Source: Macrobrachium rosenbergii
Lineage: Eukaryota; Arthropoda; Malacostraca; Decapoda; Palaemonidae
DNA: 64,000 nucleotides
NCBI RefSeq assembly: GCF_040412425.1
Contig: NC_089749.1
Coordinates: 14,582,662-14,646,661 of the forward strand
Direction: 5' to 3'
Notes under the pieces: model-generated
What the model was told of the DNA's origin: nothing
Seen by the model: the letters and a program-made list of their open reading frames with translations, nothing else
Databases searched by the model: none
Translations under genes and position numbers: made by a program
Shown here: one piece after another, positions 50,402 through 63,917 of the stretch
Position numbering within the stretch: the first letter of the stretch is position 1
Layout: every line of letters begins with the position of its first letter

Positions 50402-50436
50402 GAATGCTTGTAACACATGACCGGGGCATTTATATA
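50398..50436 (-). promoter_or_regulatory. TATA box and initiator of copy 1
   Basis: TATATAAAT on the minus strand (50428-50436), followed by TCAGTT (50398-50403). The first TATA base lies 35 bases before the initiator A, the same spacing as in copy 2. The homologous upstream region continues to about 50960. Confidence 0.72.
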
Positions 50437-50999
50437 GCAGTGGGTACAGCCCCCTCCCCTGCGGCACTTTCCCATAATAAAATTTTTCTATCCGGTGTCC
50501 TAATCCCTTGTTTTAACCCTTCTCTGTACTTGTCCGCGGTGCAACCCATTTAAGGCGTTTCCCTTGATCCATTTCCTTTAATCTCCTGGGAAGGAACACA
50601 GAAGAGAAGTACGTATACCGGCACAAGGGCAGCTTAATCCGATAATTTTCTTTTCAAATATTGCCTCTACTCTTCTAGGGAACCATGACAGCTTATTCAG
50701 AAGCGGAGTGCAAATTTGGTGCTTTCTCACAAACAAATTATTATTTTTTGTTTCTTTGATGATTCTTGAATCATATTTAAGTTATATGGAAAGTTTCTTC
50801 GATATCTTTAAATCCAAATTATTACAGGAGTGAAATTTTAATTTTATCTAAAATACGCCCATCAAGTGAGAGAACTAAAAGTTCATTCACAGTGATTCAA
50901 AGCAAAGAAATATTCAAACTATTCCAGAATGCAGGAGTTGGTTTCACTTGGTTGCAGGAACAACAAAGAACAAAACGACGGCAGAAACAATAACACACA

Positions 51000-51051
51000 C
51001 ACACAGACATATATATATATATGTAAGATATATATATATATATATATATAT

Positions 51052-51101
<50 letters not shown>
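51000..51101 (+). repeat. (CA)n(TA)n at the edge of the left arm
   Basis: (AC)n then (TA)n interrupted once by TAAGATA. Confidence 0.9.
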
Positions 51102-51103
<2 letters not shown>

Positions 51104-51170
51104 ATGCAGCATCAGAAGGAACACGTGAGAAGGTGAGTGAAAACCGGGACTTTGAACAAGTCCTTTCTTA

Positions 51171-51720
51171 GTTTATTCTACATTTTCAAGTTCACACTGA
51201 ATACAAAAGAAATTGACAGAGATTTATATACAAAAACAGAAGGGGGGGCTGGGTTAATAATATTTTGAGAAATACACTAATTTAGAATAGCCCACCCAGT
51301 TCAAACAATATTGTATGCAGTATTCCCTTGCAAAGAATGTAATAAGATTTATATTGAATAAAACATCAAAAGGACTAAAAAGTAAGAAGCCATTTCAAGA
51401 GGCTTATCAAATAACGGCGTTGCGGATCATTGGCTTAAGACAGGCCATACGATGAACTGGGGTAAGTCAACGGTTATCTACAAGGTCAACGGCCATCGGA
51501 AAAGAAAAAGAAATCTGCCAGAGACTGTGTTCGTTGAAGCTACTTCCACCAGGAACGTTAATCTCCACCCTGGATTATCCCTTGACCCTTTGTCCCTGTC
51601 GTTTTTGTTTGAAGAACATGCTGCCCAGATTAACAAACTGTAACCTCCCTTCTGTTTTTGTATATAAATCTCTGTCAACTTCTTTTGTATTCAGTGTGAA
51701 CTTGAAGATGTAGAATAAAC
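51171..51720 (+). mobile_element. Penelope-like element fragment (GIY-YIG end) between inverted repeats
   Basis: The plus strand at ~51310-51620 encodes pieces of a GIY-YIG nuclease as found in Penelope-like elements: PCKECNKIYIE, then a stop, then NGVADHWLKTGHTMNWGKS and PETVFVEATS. Frames are broken. Flanking 51171-51246 and 51645-51720 are near-perfect inverted copies of each other (~76 bp), as seen with the terminal repeats of these elements. No intact reverse transcriptase is present. Confidence 0.6.
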
Positions 51721-53139
<1,419 letters not shown>

Positions 53140-53370
53140 TACGGCCAGCCTTAGGGCAAAGCCACGTGCCAACTTAATCCAGCTTAATCTAAACCGACCA
53201 CCAACCCAAGGCTAAATGTCCCTTGGATTTTGAGCAAGAGATCCTGAGACCCGTTCTCTAATCTTGGAGAGTAAGGAGTTAAGCTTCATTTGCACCTTGG
53301 TCTAAATCAGTTTTCGTTTGGGCCATAATTTGGGTTGAGCTTGGAAAATGGTGACATACCTCGGAAGGCA

Positions 53371-53417
<47 letters not shown>

Positions 53418-53578
53418 AAGTAGAGCACAGAAATGAATGAGGAAACTCTCCTTTGAGATAATTCAGCTAAATCTAATTAACCATGCTCTCTCTCTCTCTC
53501 CAAGAGTCATACACGTAAAGAACTTAATTAATAGCATCTCCTTTGAGTTAAACCAGCAAATTAGTTAATCATGGTTGT

Positions 53579-53640
<62 letters not shown>

Positions 53641-53717
53641 AGTCATGCAACAAAAATTAGCCTAATTTATTTCTCTTATCTATTACAACTCCGACAACAA
53701 AACATATTACTGTAATT

Positions 53718-53796
<79 letters not shown>

Positions 53797-54000
53797 TAGC
53801 ATTTCCCTAACAATCAAAAAGTTTAGTTGGCTTCTTTGTAATCTACACTGCCGTGACAGAACCCGGAAGTATCTGCGATTTCCAATTATTCCGGGTTCTT
53901 TTCATGTATAGAGCGGTGGAATTCTTTTGATTTATTATCACGTTTCAGCTATTTTCTATTTATTTTGTAGGGAGTATAGCCTATAACTATTAATACTATT
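53140..54000 (+). repeat. Segment S, copy 2 (5' of membrane gene copy 2)
   Basis: Inverted match to 45480-46210. Long (CT)n tracts (53374-53415, 53581-53638, 53724-53792) sit inside it. Order relative to the gene is opposite to copy 1. It holds no clear coding frame. Confidence 0.65.
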
Positions 54001-54011
54001 ACTTATCTAGA

Positions 54012-54182
54012 AGAATGGAATGGAAAATAAAATTTAAGCCAAAGCCAAGCACTGGGACCTAGGAGGCTAATCAGCTCTGAAAATAAGGATGAAAATTGTT
54101 AGGCGAAGGTGGAAAGTCAGAATAGAAATATGAACTAAGTTACATTAAAAGAAATGAAAGCGGCTGCAGTTACGGGCCAATC
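54012..54182 (+). repeat. R3 repeat, partial and diverged
   Basis: GAATGGAATGGAAAATAAAA, GCCAAGCACTGGGACCTAGG, AAATGAAAGCGGCTGCAG. It lies just beyond segment S copy 2. Confidence 0.6.
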
Positions 54183-54597
54183 CAAGCATAAATTAGGTGA
54201 GTAACTGAAGAAAAAAATACAGTAAGTTAATTTCAGATATTAACAGAAACTACGAAAGATGCATGTATAGACTGCTATGCAATATTTGATCTTATAAAGG
54301 TTGATAATGATCAAAACTGAATTGCATAAGGTTGCAATTTTTTCAATAAGGGAGCCATTCGAGTCTACTGAAATAGCCTTTATTCTGCGAAACTAGTTCT
54401 ACCTCGTATCATTTATTTCCTTGCTTATTTATTTGTTTATTCAGTCATTTAATTTTTATCTTTAGCAAAGGCTTGTGCTTAGATCATTTAATTATGCAGC
54501 CTTTGCTTCATTTTTTATTCATTTTCGTCTTTGATATAATGGGATTGGTTTCTGTGGAAGCGTTCTAAACCTCTGGGCTGTTCTGTAAGAACACATA

Positions 54598-54635
<38 letters not shown>

Positions 54636-55035
54636 CATTATTATTATTATTATTAGGGGAGAATAACAAACCTGTATAACAACAATAATAGTACAAACAC
54701 ATTCAAACAAACACGCTTGCCATCACTAACCGTTCAAGGGGGTTGCTGGAGTATCTGTTTTGTCGCTTGGGGTCGATACTGGGCAAGCTCTGAGCCTGGG
54801 CAAGGACGTTAGACTGACCTTGTTCGATCCTGGGTCACTCGACCCTTGACGGAAATTAGGACCCTCCCACAAATCCATCGGCTATGTAATCCTCTTTTGT
54901 TAAGTCTCTGACCGTGTAGGTAAACAAACTTGCTGTAAATACCACAAGCTGTTCAGAGTATTACTGTAAAATCTCGCCTGCAATGAATATGGAACTGGAA
55001 AAAACCCATGAAGCATGTTTTGATACTGTGATATA

Positions 55036-55347
<312 letters not shown>

Positions 55348-55359
55348 TAAAACATGAAC

Positions 55360-55897
55360 CCTAGATTTTCAGTCTTTGGTTCAGCAACCAAGTGAAACTA
55401 ATCCCCGCATTCTGGAATAGTTTAAACACATATTTGAAATTCGTGCTATCATTTAATGGGTGTATTCGTGATAACATTTCCCATATGACGTTTTTGAATT
55501 TAAAGATATTAAGAACAGAATTTTACCTCTAAGTAAAATATCATTTCAGGAAATCAATTATCAAAAGGCAAAAATAACAAGTTACTTGTATGAGGAGGCA
55601 AGAAATTTGCACTCAGCCTGTGAGCAAGCTTTCAGTGTCTAGGTTCCCTAGGAGAGTAAAGGCAATTTTTGAGAGAAAATTATCTGATTAATCTGCCCTT
55701 GTGCCAGCATAAGTACTTGTCCCTTGTGTGTTCTTTTAGGAGATAAAAGGGATAAGCCAGCAAAAATTAGCCTTGAATGGGCTGCACCGCTGGCAAGTTC
55801 AGACAAGGTTAAAGCAAAGGATTAGAACATCTGTTAGGAATATTTTGTTATGGGAGCGTACCGCAGGGCAGGGAGCTGTACCCAGTGCTATATAAAT
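55360..55897 (+). promoter_or_regulatory. Promoter of copy 2 with TATATAAAT (55889-55897)
   Basis: TATATAAAT lies 35 bases before the initiator TCAGTT (A at 55924). The region from about 55360 aligns by eye with the reverse complement of 50440-50960, with several well-kept blocks such as GGTTCCCTAG and GGGAGCTGTACCC-like text next to the TATA box. Such conserved non-coding sequence may hold shared regulatory sites. Confidence 0.7.
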
Positions 55898-55923
55898 GCC
55901 TTGGTCATGTATCACAAGTATTC

Positions 55924-56213
55924 AGTTCTCTGACCTCATTTGTCGAGTGAAGTTCTGAAGGACCAGTGTTGATTTTGACATCCGAGTGGACAGTCTTGTT
56001 CTGAACAGTTTTCACGCAGTAACTCTCTGTCTCTGCGGACTTGCCAGTGATATTTAAGCAAAGGGGCTATTTTCCCGTTAAAGGACAACTCTCTCAGAAG
56101 ACTTCTGATTCACCGGTGTTATTTCACAAGGGTAGTTGTCCTGCGCAAGTGATAACTTCAGAAGCAAAAAGTGTAAATCTACGATAACTGTGGCTGGTCT
56201 CTTTGTACTCCAG
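55924..56213 (+). other. Non-coding first exon (5'UTR) of membrane-protein gene copy 2
   Basis: It starts at initiator TCAGTT and ends CTCCAG/GTCAGTAAAT. It matches the first exon of copy 1 with small indels. It splices over 56214-56752, an intron carrying a (CT)n tract, to the acceptor TTCTGTATTTCAG/G at 56752. Confidence 0.7.
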
Positions 56214-56541
56214 GTCAGTAAATATTGTCATATTCACTTTCTTAATAATTCTACCGATTTGCGGTTTACCTATTCTTAAGGATTCCTACTCGTTTGAGAA
56301 CTGATCTAAGGCGGATCTTACTTGCACTTTGGCTCAGCTAAAAAAAAATCTTTGCTAATAAAGGATAGCTACACCATTCCTAATTGAAGTCACTATTCCC
56401 TAGACACTTCATTTATCTACCTCGCAGGGTTTATAGATTCACTATCCCCTAGAAACTTCATTCATTTACCTCGCAGGGTTTATATTATAGACTTTCACAT
56501 TGTAGATGGTTATATGATATTATCGAATCTAGCTGCCTGAA

Positions 56542-56544
<3 letters not shown>

Positions 56545-56609
<65 letters not shown>
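56545..56609 (+). repeat. (CT)n in intron 1 of copy 2
   Basis: About 32 CT units, 140 bp before the acceptor. Confidence 0.95.
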
Positions 56610-56611
<2 letters not shown>

Positions 56612-56753
56612 ATTTTACATTTTACATGACCTATCAGAAGTGATGTCACCTATAACAGCAATAAGATTTTCAAACGACTTCTCTACTATTACTACTTCTA
56701 ATAATAATAATATAATAATAATAATTGATCGTGATTTCCTTCTGTATTTCAGG

Positions 56754-57616
56754 ATGTTGGTGTTTTTGCTCCTATTCTCCGCCTTCCTCGTCTTCTTCCC
56801 CCTGCGCTATTTATTTCACGTCGTATGGCAACAGTTTCAGGCTCACTGGAAGAGGAAGAATCCCGGGGCCCAGATCAAGAGGAACATTCAGGGTTTTGTG
56901 GTGGGTGCATTGGCTATTAGTATTATTTTATCTATTTCTTTATTTCTGCTTTTTCGTTTATCTGTTTATTTATAATTATTTATTTCAATTTATTTGTCAG
57001 TTTACATTTATTTATATATTTCTATTTTTTTTAATTTTTATTTGTTTATTTTTATTTCTTTACTTTTTCCTATTTGTTTATTTTCATTTATTTATTTATT
57101 TCTATTTGTTTATTTGCATTTATTTGTTTATATCCACTTATTTATTTTAAATCATTAATGTTATTTACTGCTCACTCAACAGAAGGACCTACCCCTTGCC
57201 ACGCTTGCGCATGCGTCGTTTGTGACTACCACTTCGTCACGAGTCACCACCCAAGTTCTTGTCACAGCCAATACTGGAATCCTGGAAGAGACTGTGGCGG
57301 GAGCAGGCAGGGCTGGACTCTCTATCGACGCCGGGACGCAGACTGCTTCAAATAGTAAGTTTTCGTCAACGTGGATTTTACTTAAAAGCTGAATGAAAAT
57401 TATTTGCTTTTGGTGCATTTTTAAAAGATATTTAGTATTAATATGATGCGCTTGTTGATGTCTGCTTCAAATAGTGAGTCTCATTTTGATTTTTTTCTTA
57501 TTTTTTTATATTTTGCATATATGTGATGTAATTGTTGATGTCAATTATATAACGTTTGGTTCCTAAGTTTCTTTTTCGTGCTGGTATTATACTCGTCTGA
57601 GAATTATTGTTATTAA

Positions 57617-57657
<41 letters not shown>

Positions 57658-57725
57658 AAAGACTGCCCCTGTTTTAATGAAGTTCGCTGGAAAGAGTTTT
57701 CTGCCGAGATATTATTATTATTATA

Positions 57726-57772
<47 letters not shown>

Positions 57773-57905
57773 GTTATTATTTCTTTAAAAAGAATTGTTT
57801 TGAAAGAGCTTTTCCCGAGATATTATTATTATCAATTATTACTATTATTAAAAAGAATGGCCGTTTATTTAATAAAGTTTGTTTAATAGACGGCATTTCC
57901 CAAAA

Positions 57906-57962
<57 letters not shown>

Positions 57963-58049
57963 CATATCCTTTCAGACCAACCGGACCGGACAGAAGGCTG
58001 CGTTGTGGTCGACGTCGCGCCTCAGGAGAAAAAAAGCATGAAATACTGA
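56754..58049 (+). CDS. Small single-pass membrane protein, copy 2 (56754..56900, 57183..57354, 57976..58049)
   Basis: Three coding exons give 130 aa. The first starts MLVFLLLFSAFLVFFPLRYL, a membrane helix, then HWKRKNPGAQIKR (basic, inside). It lacks six residues after the Met that copy 1 has. It ends GTG/GTGGGT. The second (KDLPLATLAHAS, then ILEETVAGAGRAG, SIDAGTQTASN) ends AAATA/GTAAGT. The third (QPDRTEGCVVVDVAPQEKK) stops at 58047. All junction phases (0, then 1) match copy 1. The conserved C-terminal text of copy 1 (PLPEPV) is still visible just downstream in another phase, as VLPVPEPVS, so the tail was lost through an indel. The 18-base deletion after the ATG and the changed C-terminus suggest divergence of function or relaxed constraint. 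Family unknown. Confidence 0.8.
57620..57961 (+). repeat. Three (ATT)n tracts in intron 3 of copy 2
   Basis: 57620-57655, 57713-57780 and 57905-57961. Each is preceded by related text (AAAAAGAMTG, then GAAAGAGYTTT-like), so the tract plus flank looks duplicated. Confidence 0.85.
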
Positions 58050-58577
58050 CATCATCAAAGTCTTGCCTGTTCCAGAACCTGTCTCATGTCAGCCAGCGCA
58101 AACATCTACACAGATTCTCTCAATCGTCAGTCCCACCCAGCTGAAATTTGGGAACAGAATTAGAGAAAGTAGAAATAAGTTCTCTGAATCATCAGTCCAC
58201 TTAGGTGTATTTGGGAAGAAACATATAGATAAAAAAAAAAGAAGTGTGTTTGTGTGACTGTGAGGGTATAGGAATACAAAGTACAAATTCAGTGCCATAT
58301 TGTGACTTAAGTTGTTACCAGTTAAGAATTGCTGTATTAGAAAATGTTTGTAATTCATGTGCTTGCTTGAGATGTTTAGATGTAGGGTTTAATTAGTACG
58401 TAAGACTTATACTTTGATTTCGCCTTCTTTGTATGCGTGTGTAAATGTTTACCTAAGCATTTACACCTGTCTTTAGAACAATGGTTCATCTATGGTATGA
58501 TTTTTTTTTGCCATTGACTGTATATAACACTGTAAACACGTCAGATCGAAAATTGTAAGTTGTCTATCACGTTCATT

Positions 58578-58583
58578 AATAAA
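58578..58583 (+). terminator. Poly(A) signal of copy 2
   Basis: CATTAATAAA about 530 bases after the stop, in a 3'UTR whose blocks (for example ACAAAGTACAAATTCAGTGC) also occur in the 3'UTR of copy 1. Homology between the copies ends shortly after. Confidence 0.68.
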
Positions 58584-58774
58584 TTTGTTTGAGCTTTCAT
58601 AATTCTGTTTTGATTTGTCTTCCATTCCTTGTATTTATCTTTTCGGGGAAAATCCTTAATATCTAATTGTTGACATAAATAACGAAATACTAAGCAAGTG
58701 AACTACTCAAATAAAGAATGCCAAAGTAAATATGACAATGAAAATAAAACGCGAGATTAACAAGTAAAAATTGG

Positions 58775-59153
58775 GCCGAAGTGCCTTCGGCGCAATCGTG
58801 TTTTCTGTACAGCCGCTACAGCGCATAATCAAGGCCACCGAAAATAGATCTATCTTTCGGTGGTCTCAATCGTCAACTGAGCCGCGGCCCATGAAATTTT
58901 AACCACGGCCCGGTGGTGGCATATCCCATATCGTTGCCAGAAGCGCGATTATGGCTAAAGCAAACATTACATAAAATACCACAAAACTGCATTGAGGCTA
59001 GGGCTGCAGTTTTGGCATGTTTGATGATTGGAGGATGGATGATCAACATACCAATTTGCAGCCTCTGGCCTCAGTAATTGAAAAATAAGATCTGAGGGCA
59101 GACGGATAGACAAAAGCCATCTCAATAGTTTTTTTTTACAGAAAACTAAAAAT
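58775..59153 (+). mobile_element. R2 foldback/MITE-like element
   Basis: CCGAAGTGCCTTCGGCGCAA at one end, CAGAAAACTAAAAA at the other, with the GATGATTGGAGGATGGATGA core. Same length class (~375 bp) as the 12.7-kb copy. Starts about 190 bp past the poly(A) signal of membrane gene copy 2. Confidence 0.7.
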
Positions 59154-60023
59154 ACAATTGCTGGTGCTATGGATAGTATACTCAGGTTATGGGAAATAAA
59201 TAACTCTACGAGTTCAACAGTATACTTAAATATACATAGAAACTATAGAAACTACAATAATACATTCTCATGTCATTTAGTTATCTCATCATTTAAAGAA
59301 AAAAAATCTCCTTCCAACATTATCTCACAATATAAGCATTTTATCATTTGTCTTTCAAGGGTATCTTAACTATCTTCATTAATTGTTCTTTTCTTAATTC
59401 ATTCAAATTGTATCTATTAATATTTTTTATTTGGAAAGGGAAGAATTTACAATTGTTCTCAATTTGGAGACTTTTATCCATCTTTCAATATATTGTTCAT
59501 TCTTTCCGGATTTTTTTTATATTTATTCCCACCTTCCAACCACTTCCCCAACTATTTCAAATGAATAATAATTATACAACCCCCGAATACTTCCTCTTAA
59601 CTTGAAGAATTTTACATTTTAATGACCATATTCTTCATTTCCATTCATCATTTGTTCAACAGGCCCTATTCATTTTCCATTCAGTACCTACTCCATTTAT
59701 TTCCATTGGACAATAAGAAAATATAATCTTGAGGAATTTTACCTTTTCTTACGATATTCATCTTAACTTTCCTCAATGAAATTTTCCGTCTTCATTCATC
59801 CGAGTGGTATGTATAACCGAATCACGAAAATATGGAACGTGAGTGTATATAACTTGCCCGGGATGCCATGGCTTTACCAAGTTAAATACCCTTTACATAC
59901 TAATGTATTCCATACCCGTTGCATACTAATGTATTAAAGTTAATAGATTTACTGCGCTACTACTATCTCACGCTCCGTAATCATGCATATTCATATTCAT
60001 AATCCCCCACCGCCCCCACTTAC
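59154..60023. other. AT-rich single-copy DNA
   Basis: T/C-rich, no supported feature. Confidence 0.5.
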
Positions 60024-60110
60024 CTCACGATTAGAAGGATCTTTCCTTCTCCTCTCCTTCGTTCCGTTTCTTGGTCTGAATTCGCTGTAGTTGTGTTCTT
60101 TAATAATCAT
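60024..60110 (-). CDS. Isolated candidate first coding exon
   Basis: An ATG at 60110 opens 29 codons (MIIKEHNYSEFRPRNGTK, then ERRRKDPSNRE) that end at a strong donor GAG/GTAAGT. An R3 repeat starts 10 bases upstream of the ATG, so the exon, if real, has a transposon-derived leader. Low confidence because the acceptor or promoter side is weak. Confidence 0.22.
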
Positions 60111-60119
60111 TTTAGTGAC

Positions 60120-60428
60120 AGAATAGAATATGGAATTTAGTCCTAAGGCCAAGCTCTGGGGCCTATGAGGTCATTCAGCGCTGAAAGGGAAACTGACAGT
60201 AAGGATTTTTGAAAGGCGTAGCTGGAGGTAAACCTCGCAGCTGCACTATGAAACAGTTGTTAAAGCGGGTGGAAAGTCAAATGGCAGAAATCATGAACGG
60301 AGGTACAGTAAAAGGAATGAAAGGGGTTGCAGCTAGGCGCCGAAGGGACGCTGCAAAGACCCTTAAGTAATGCCTACAGTGCACCGTGTGAGGGGCACTG
60401 ACGGCACTACCCACCTACGGAGATTATT
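60120..60428 (+). repeat. R3 repeat, full length
   Basis: AGAATAGAATATGGAATTTA to CCGTGTGAGGGGCACTGACG and CCCACCTACGG. Best reference copy in the window (~309 bp). Confidence 0.78.
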
Positions 60429-60574
60429 TTTTATGGTGTGTGCCGGGGGAGGCTAGTGAAGGGGTTGGGGGGGGGAGAGTGGACGTAGGGGGGAGGGGTA
60501 GGATTTAAGAACTTAAGCCCTCAAGCGAATTAGTATTACAGGGTGAAGATCCAACGCTTCTCCTCTTGGAAGAA

Positions 60575-60745
60575 TAATTTTAAAAATTATGAAAAATCAT
60601 TTTTAAAAATTATGAAAAATCATTTTAAAAATTATGAAAAATAATTTTTAAAAATTATGAAAAATAATTTTTGAAAATTATGAAAAATAATTTTTAAAAA
60701 TTATGAAAAATAATTTTTGAAAATTATGAAAAATAATTTTTAAAA
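60575..60745 (+). repeat. ~24-bp tandem repeat
   Basis: TTAAAAATTATGAAAAATAA-type units repeat about seven times. Confidence 0.8.
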
Positions 60746-61339
60746 GTTATAATACAAAGCTGAGAACTAAACTCCACAAAGGAATTGGTATTACGAAGCT
60801 AAAACCCAGGAGTTACTCAGGTAAACCAAGATTAAAAAAACATTGACGATTATGAATCTAAAAAGAAATTCGCGGAAATGCATCACGGGTCTTAACTCAT
60901 AGCCCCAAAGGCATTTGGTTTTACAAGAAATAAGAACATAATACCTCTTCGTTAAACGTGAAACTCAATCACATGTGATCGAGAAAGGCAACTGGATATT
61001 GTAAAATGAATTATTTAAAAAAACAAAAAACGTGTAAAAAAAGAAAGTTAACAATACAAGTAGAAACAAAATTCAACATTTTTTATTACTTTGAAGAATA
61101 GAAACATTGTTATTAGTAATTCCGAGGTTATATTTATTTTTAACACTTTATCCTGCAATCTCGGTTGCCAGAAACAAATGAATGTCTTCCATGGAAAAGT
61201 AAATAATGTATGCATACAAATAAAAAAGGAGGTCAAAATTAAACATAACAAAAATAATTACATACGTAAAATAAAAAAAAAAACACGAACAACCAATGGC
61301 TGATCTCCCAATATATCCTTTGAGATTGGGAAGCGGTTT

Positions 61340-61679
61340 TTTACTTTTCTGTATAAGAAAACTATTGTGCCGGTTTTTTCTGTCCGTCCGCACTTTTCTG
61401 TCACACTTTTCTGTCCGCCTCAGATCTTAAAAATACTGAAGCTAGAGGGCTGCAAGAGTTGTATGTTGATCCACCTCCAATCATCAAACATACAAAATTG
61501 CAAACCTCTAGCCTCATAAGTTTTTATTTTATTCAAGGTTAAAGTTAAAGTTAGCCATAATAGTGCTTCTGGCAGCGATATAGGATATGCCATCACCAGG
61601 CCGTGGTTAAAGTTTCACGGACGGCGGCTCATACAGTACGCTGTAGAGAATATATAGAAAACTTTTCTTCGGCGCATTT
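61340..61679 (-). mobile_element. R2 foldback/MITE-like element
   Basis: TTTTCTGTATAAGAAAACTA at the left end, the GAAGCTAGAGGGCTGCAAGA core, and TTCTTCGGCGCA at the right end. Reverse orientation to the 58.8-kb copy. Confidence 0.68.
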
Positions 61680-61849
61680 TTTTTTTTTTTTTTTTTTGCA
61701 CAGCCATGACCTCTGTACCAGATTCTTGTCCTGGAGGTTCTTTTCATTTATTTATTTATTTATTTATCTATTTATTTAGTACTACCCTAATACCATTCTC
61801 CTTGTATTTTAATACATTTTTTATCTATTTATTAATCTATTATTTATTA

Positions 61850-61982
61850 ATTTATTATTACTTTTTTAATAAGTGAGATCTCTTCTTTCCCTTTACCTCC
61901 TTTTACTTCTACCTAATGAGCACCATATTCTTTGGAAGCTTGAATTTCAAGTCAGTGGCCCTTTAAAAATAGGCTTCATCTT

Positions 61983-62063
<81 letters not shown>

Positions 62064-62070
62064 TTCTTAG
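61850..62070 (+). mobile_element. S1-type 3' end with (AAT)n tail, headless
   Basis: AGATCTCTTCTTTCCCTTTA, then CTAATGAGCACCATATTCTT, then the S1 end CTTCATCTTCTG and a long (AAT)n. The upstream part matches that at 740-790. Confidence 0.6.
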
Positions 62071-62108
62071 CATGGGTGAGATAAACTTTGTTTTTATAAG
62101 GACTGTAA

Positions 62109-62115
<7 letters not shown>

Positions 62116-62180
<65 letters not shown>

Positions 62181-62215
62181 TATTATTATTATTAATATTA
62201 TTATTATTATGTGTG
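62116..62215 (+). repeat. (AAT)n/(ATT)n tract
   Basis: (AAT)n turning into (ATT)n, a palindromic arrangement. A similar one is at 63018-63228. Confidence 0.9.
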
Positions 62216-62303
62216 TTATTATTAATGTAATATCTATTCTATTTATCTATTTCATCATTTGCTCTATTATATAACATACGAACAAATTTGTGTCGGGACT
62301 CAC

Positions 62304-62398
62304 CAGAATTGTCCATTTCCCCAAACGGCCTGTCCTGCCACAATAGTAGAATAATAGAATCCACCTAGGACTCCCGTGAAGGACTCTTGCGAAGGAGT
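62304..62398 (-). CDS. Isolated candidate internal exon
   Basis: A 95-base minus-strand segment lies between a strong acceptor (long T tract, then CCAATACCAG) and a consensus donor TCTG/GTGAGT. It reads SFTGVLGGFYYSTIVAGQAV, then WGNGQF, which looks like a glycine-rich membrane segment. No neighbouring exon was found and the product is not recognised. Confidence 0.3.
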
Positions 62399-62485
62399 CT
62401 GGTATTGGCAGGATTATAACAAAAAAAAAAAGCATGAAAGGGACGTCCTTATATGATGCCCTTTTTCCACGGAGAGCCAAGATCG

Positions 62486-62665
62486 ATGACGACATGGTCA
62501 GCGGCCGTGTCCGAATCCTCTGTAAAAAGAAGATAAGAATTTTAGGTCGAAAACGTTCGGTCATTTTGCTGACAAAATGCGTTAATAAACAGACGACATG
62601 GTTAGGGGCCGTGTCCGAATCCTCTGTAAAGAGAAGAAGAATTTTAGGTCGCAATCGATCTCTAA
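62486..62665 (+). repeat. ~105-bp tandem duplication
   Basis: GACGACATGGTCAGCGGCCG, TGTCCGAATCCTCTGTAAAA, GAATTTTAGGTCG recurs from about 62591. Frames on both strands across it are not convincing genes. Confidence 0.75.
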
Positions 62666-63611
<946 letters not shown>

Positions 63612-63917
63612 CCGTAGATGGGCAGTGCCGTCAGTGCACCTCACGCGGTGCACTGTAGACATTACTTAAGGGTCTTTGCAGCGTCCCTTCGGCCCCTAAC
63701 TGCAACCCCTTTCATTCCTTTTACTGTACCTCTATTCATAGTCTCTCTTCCATCTTGGAATTCACCCTCTCCTAACACTTGTTTCATAATGCAACTGCGA
63801 GGTTTTCCTCCTGTTACACCTCTCAAGCCTTTCTGCTATAGTTCCCTTTCAGCGCTGAATGACCTCATAGGTCCCAGTGCTTGGCCTTTGGCCTAAATTC
63901 TATATTCCATTCCATCC
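63612..63917 (-). repeat. R3 repeat, full length
   Basis: CCCGTAGATGGGCAGTGCCG to CTAAATTCTATATTCCATTC. Mirror of the 60.1-kb copy. Confidence 0.78.

Larger units (their letters stand above)
46405..50960 (-). repeat. Left arm of a large inverted gene duplication
   Basis: From promoter upstream sequence (~50960) to just past the poly(A) signal (~46405), this arm corresponds block by block to the plus strand at 55360-58605. Both outer promoter-side ends abut (TA)n tracts. Arm ends are estimated by eye to within tens of bases. Confidence 0.75.
55360..58605 (+). repeat. Right arm of the inverted gene duplication
   Basis: Counterpart of 46405-50960 in opposite orientation. The arm is shorter, mainly because its introns are shorter. 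The region between the arms (~50960-55360) holds a Penelope-like fragment, three (TA)n tracts and segment S. Confidence 0.75.

Noticed and set aside
57074..57355. Cys-rich plus-strand frame (CHACACVVC motif) and a similar one on minus at 47377-47694
   Set aside because: Both are the wrong phase of the second coding exons of the paired membrane genes; the phase that joins exons and aligns between the copies differs.
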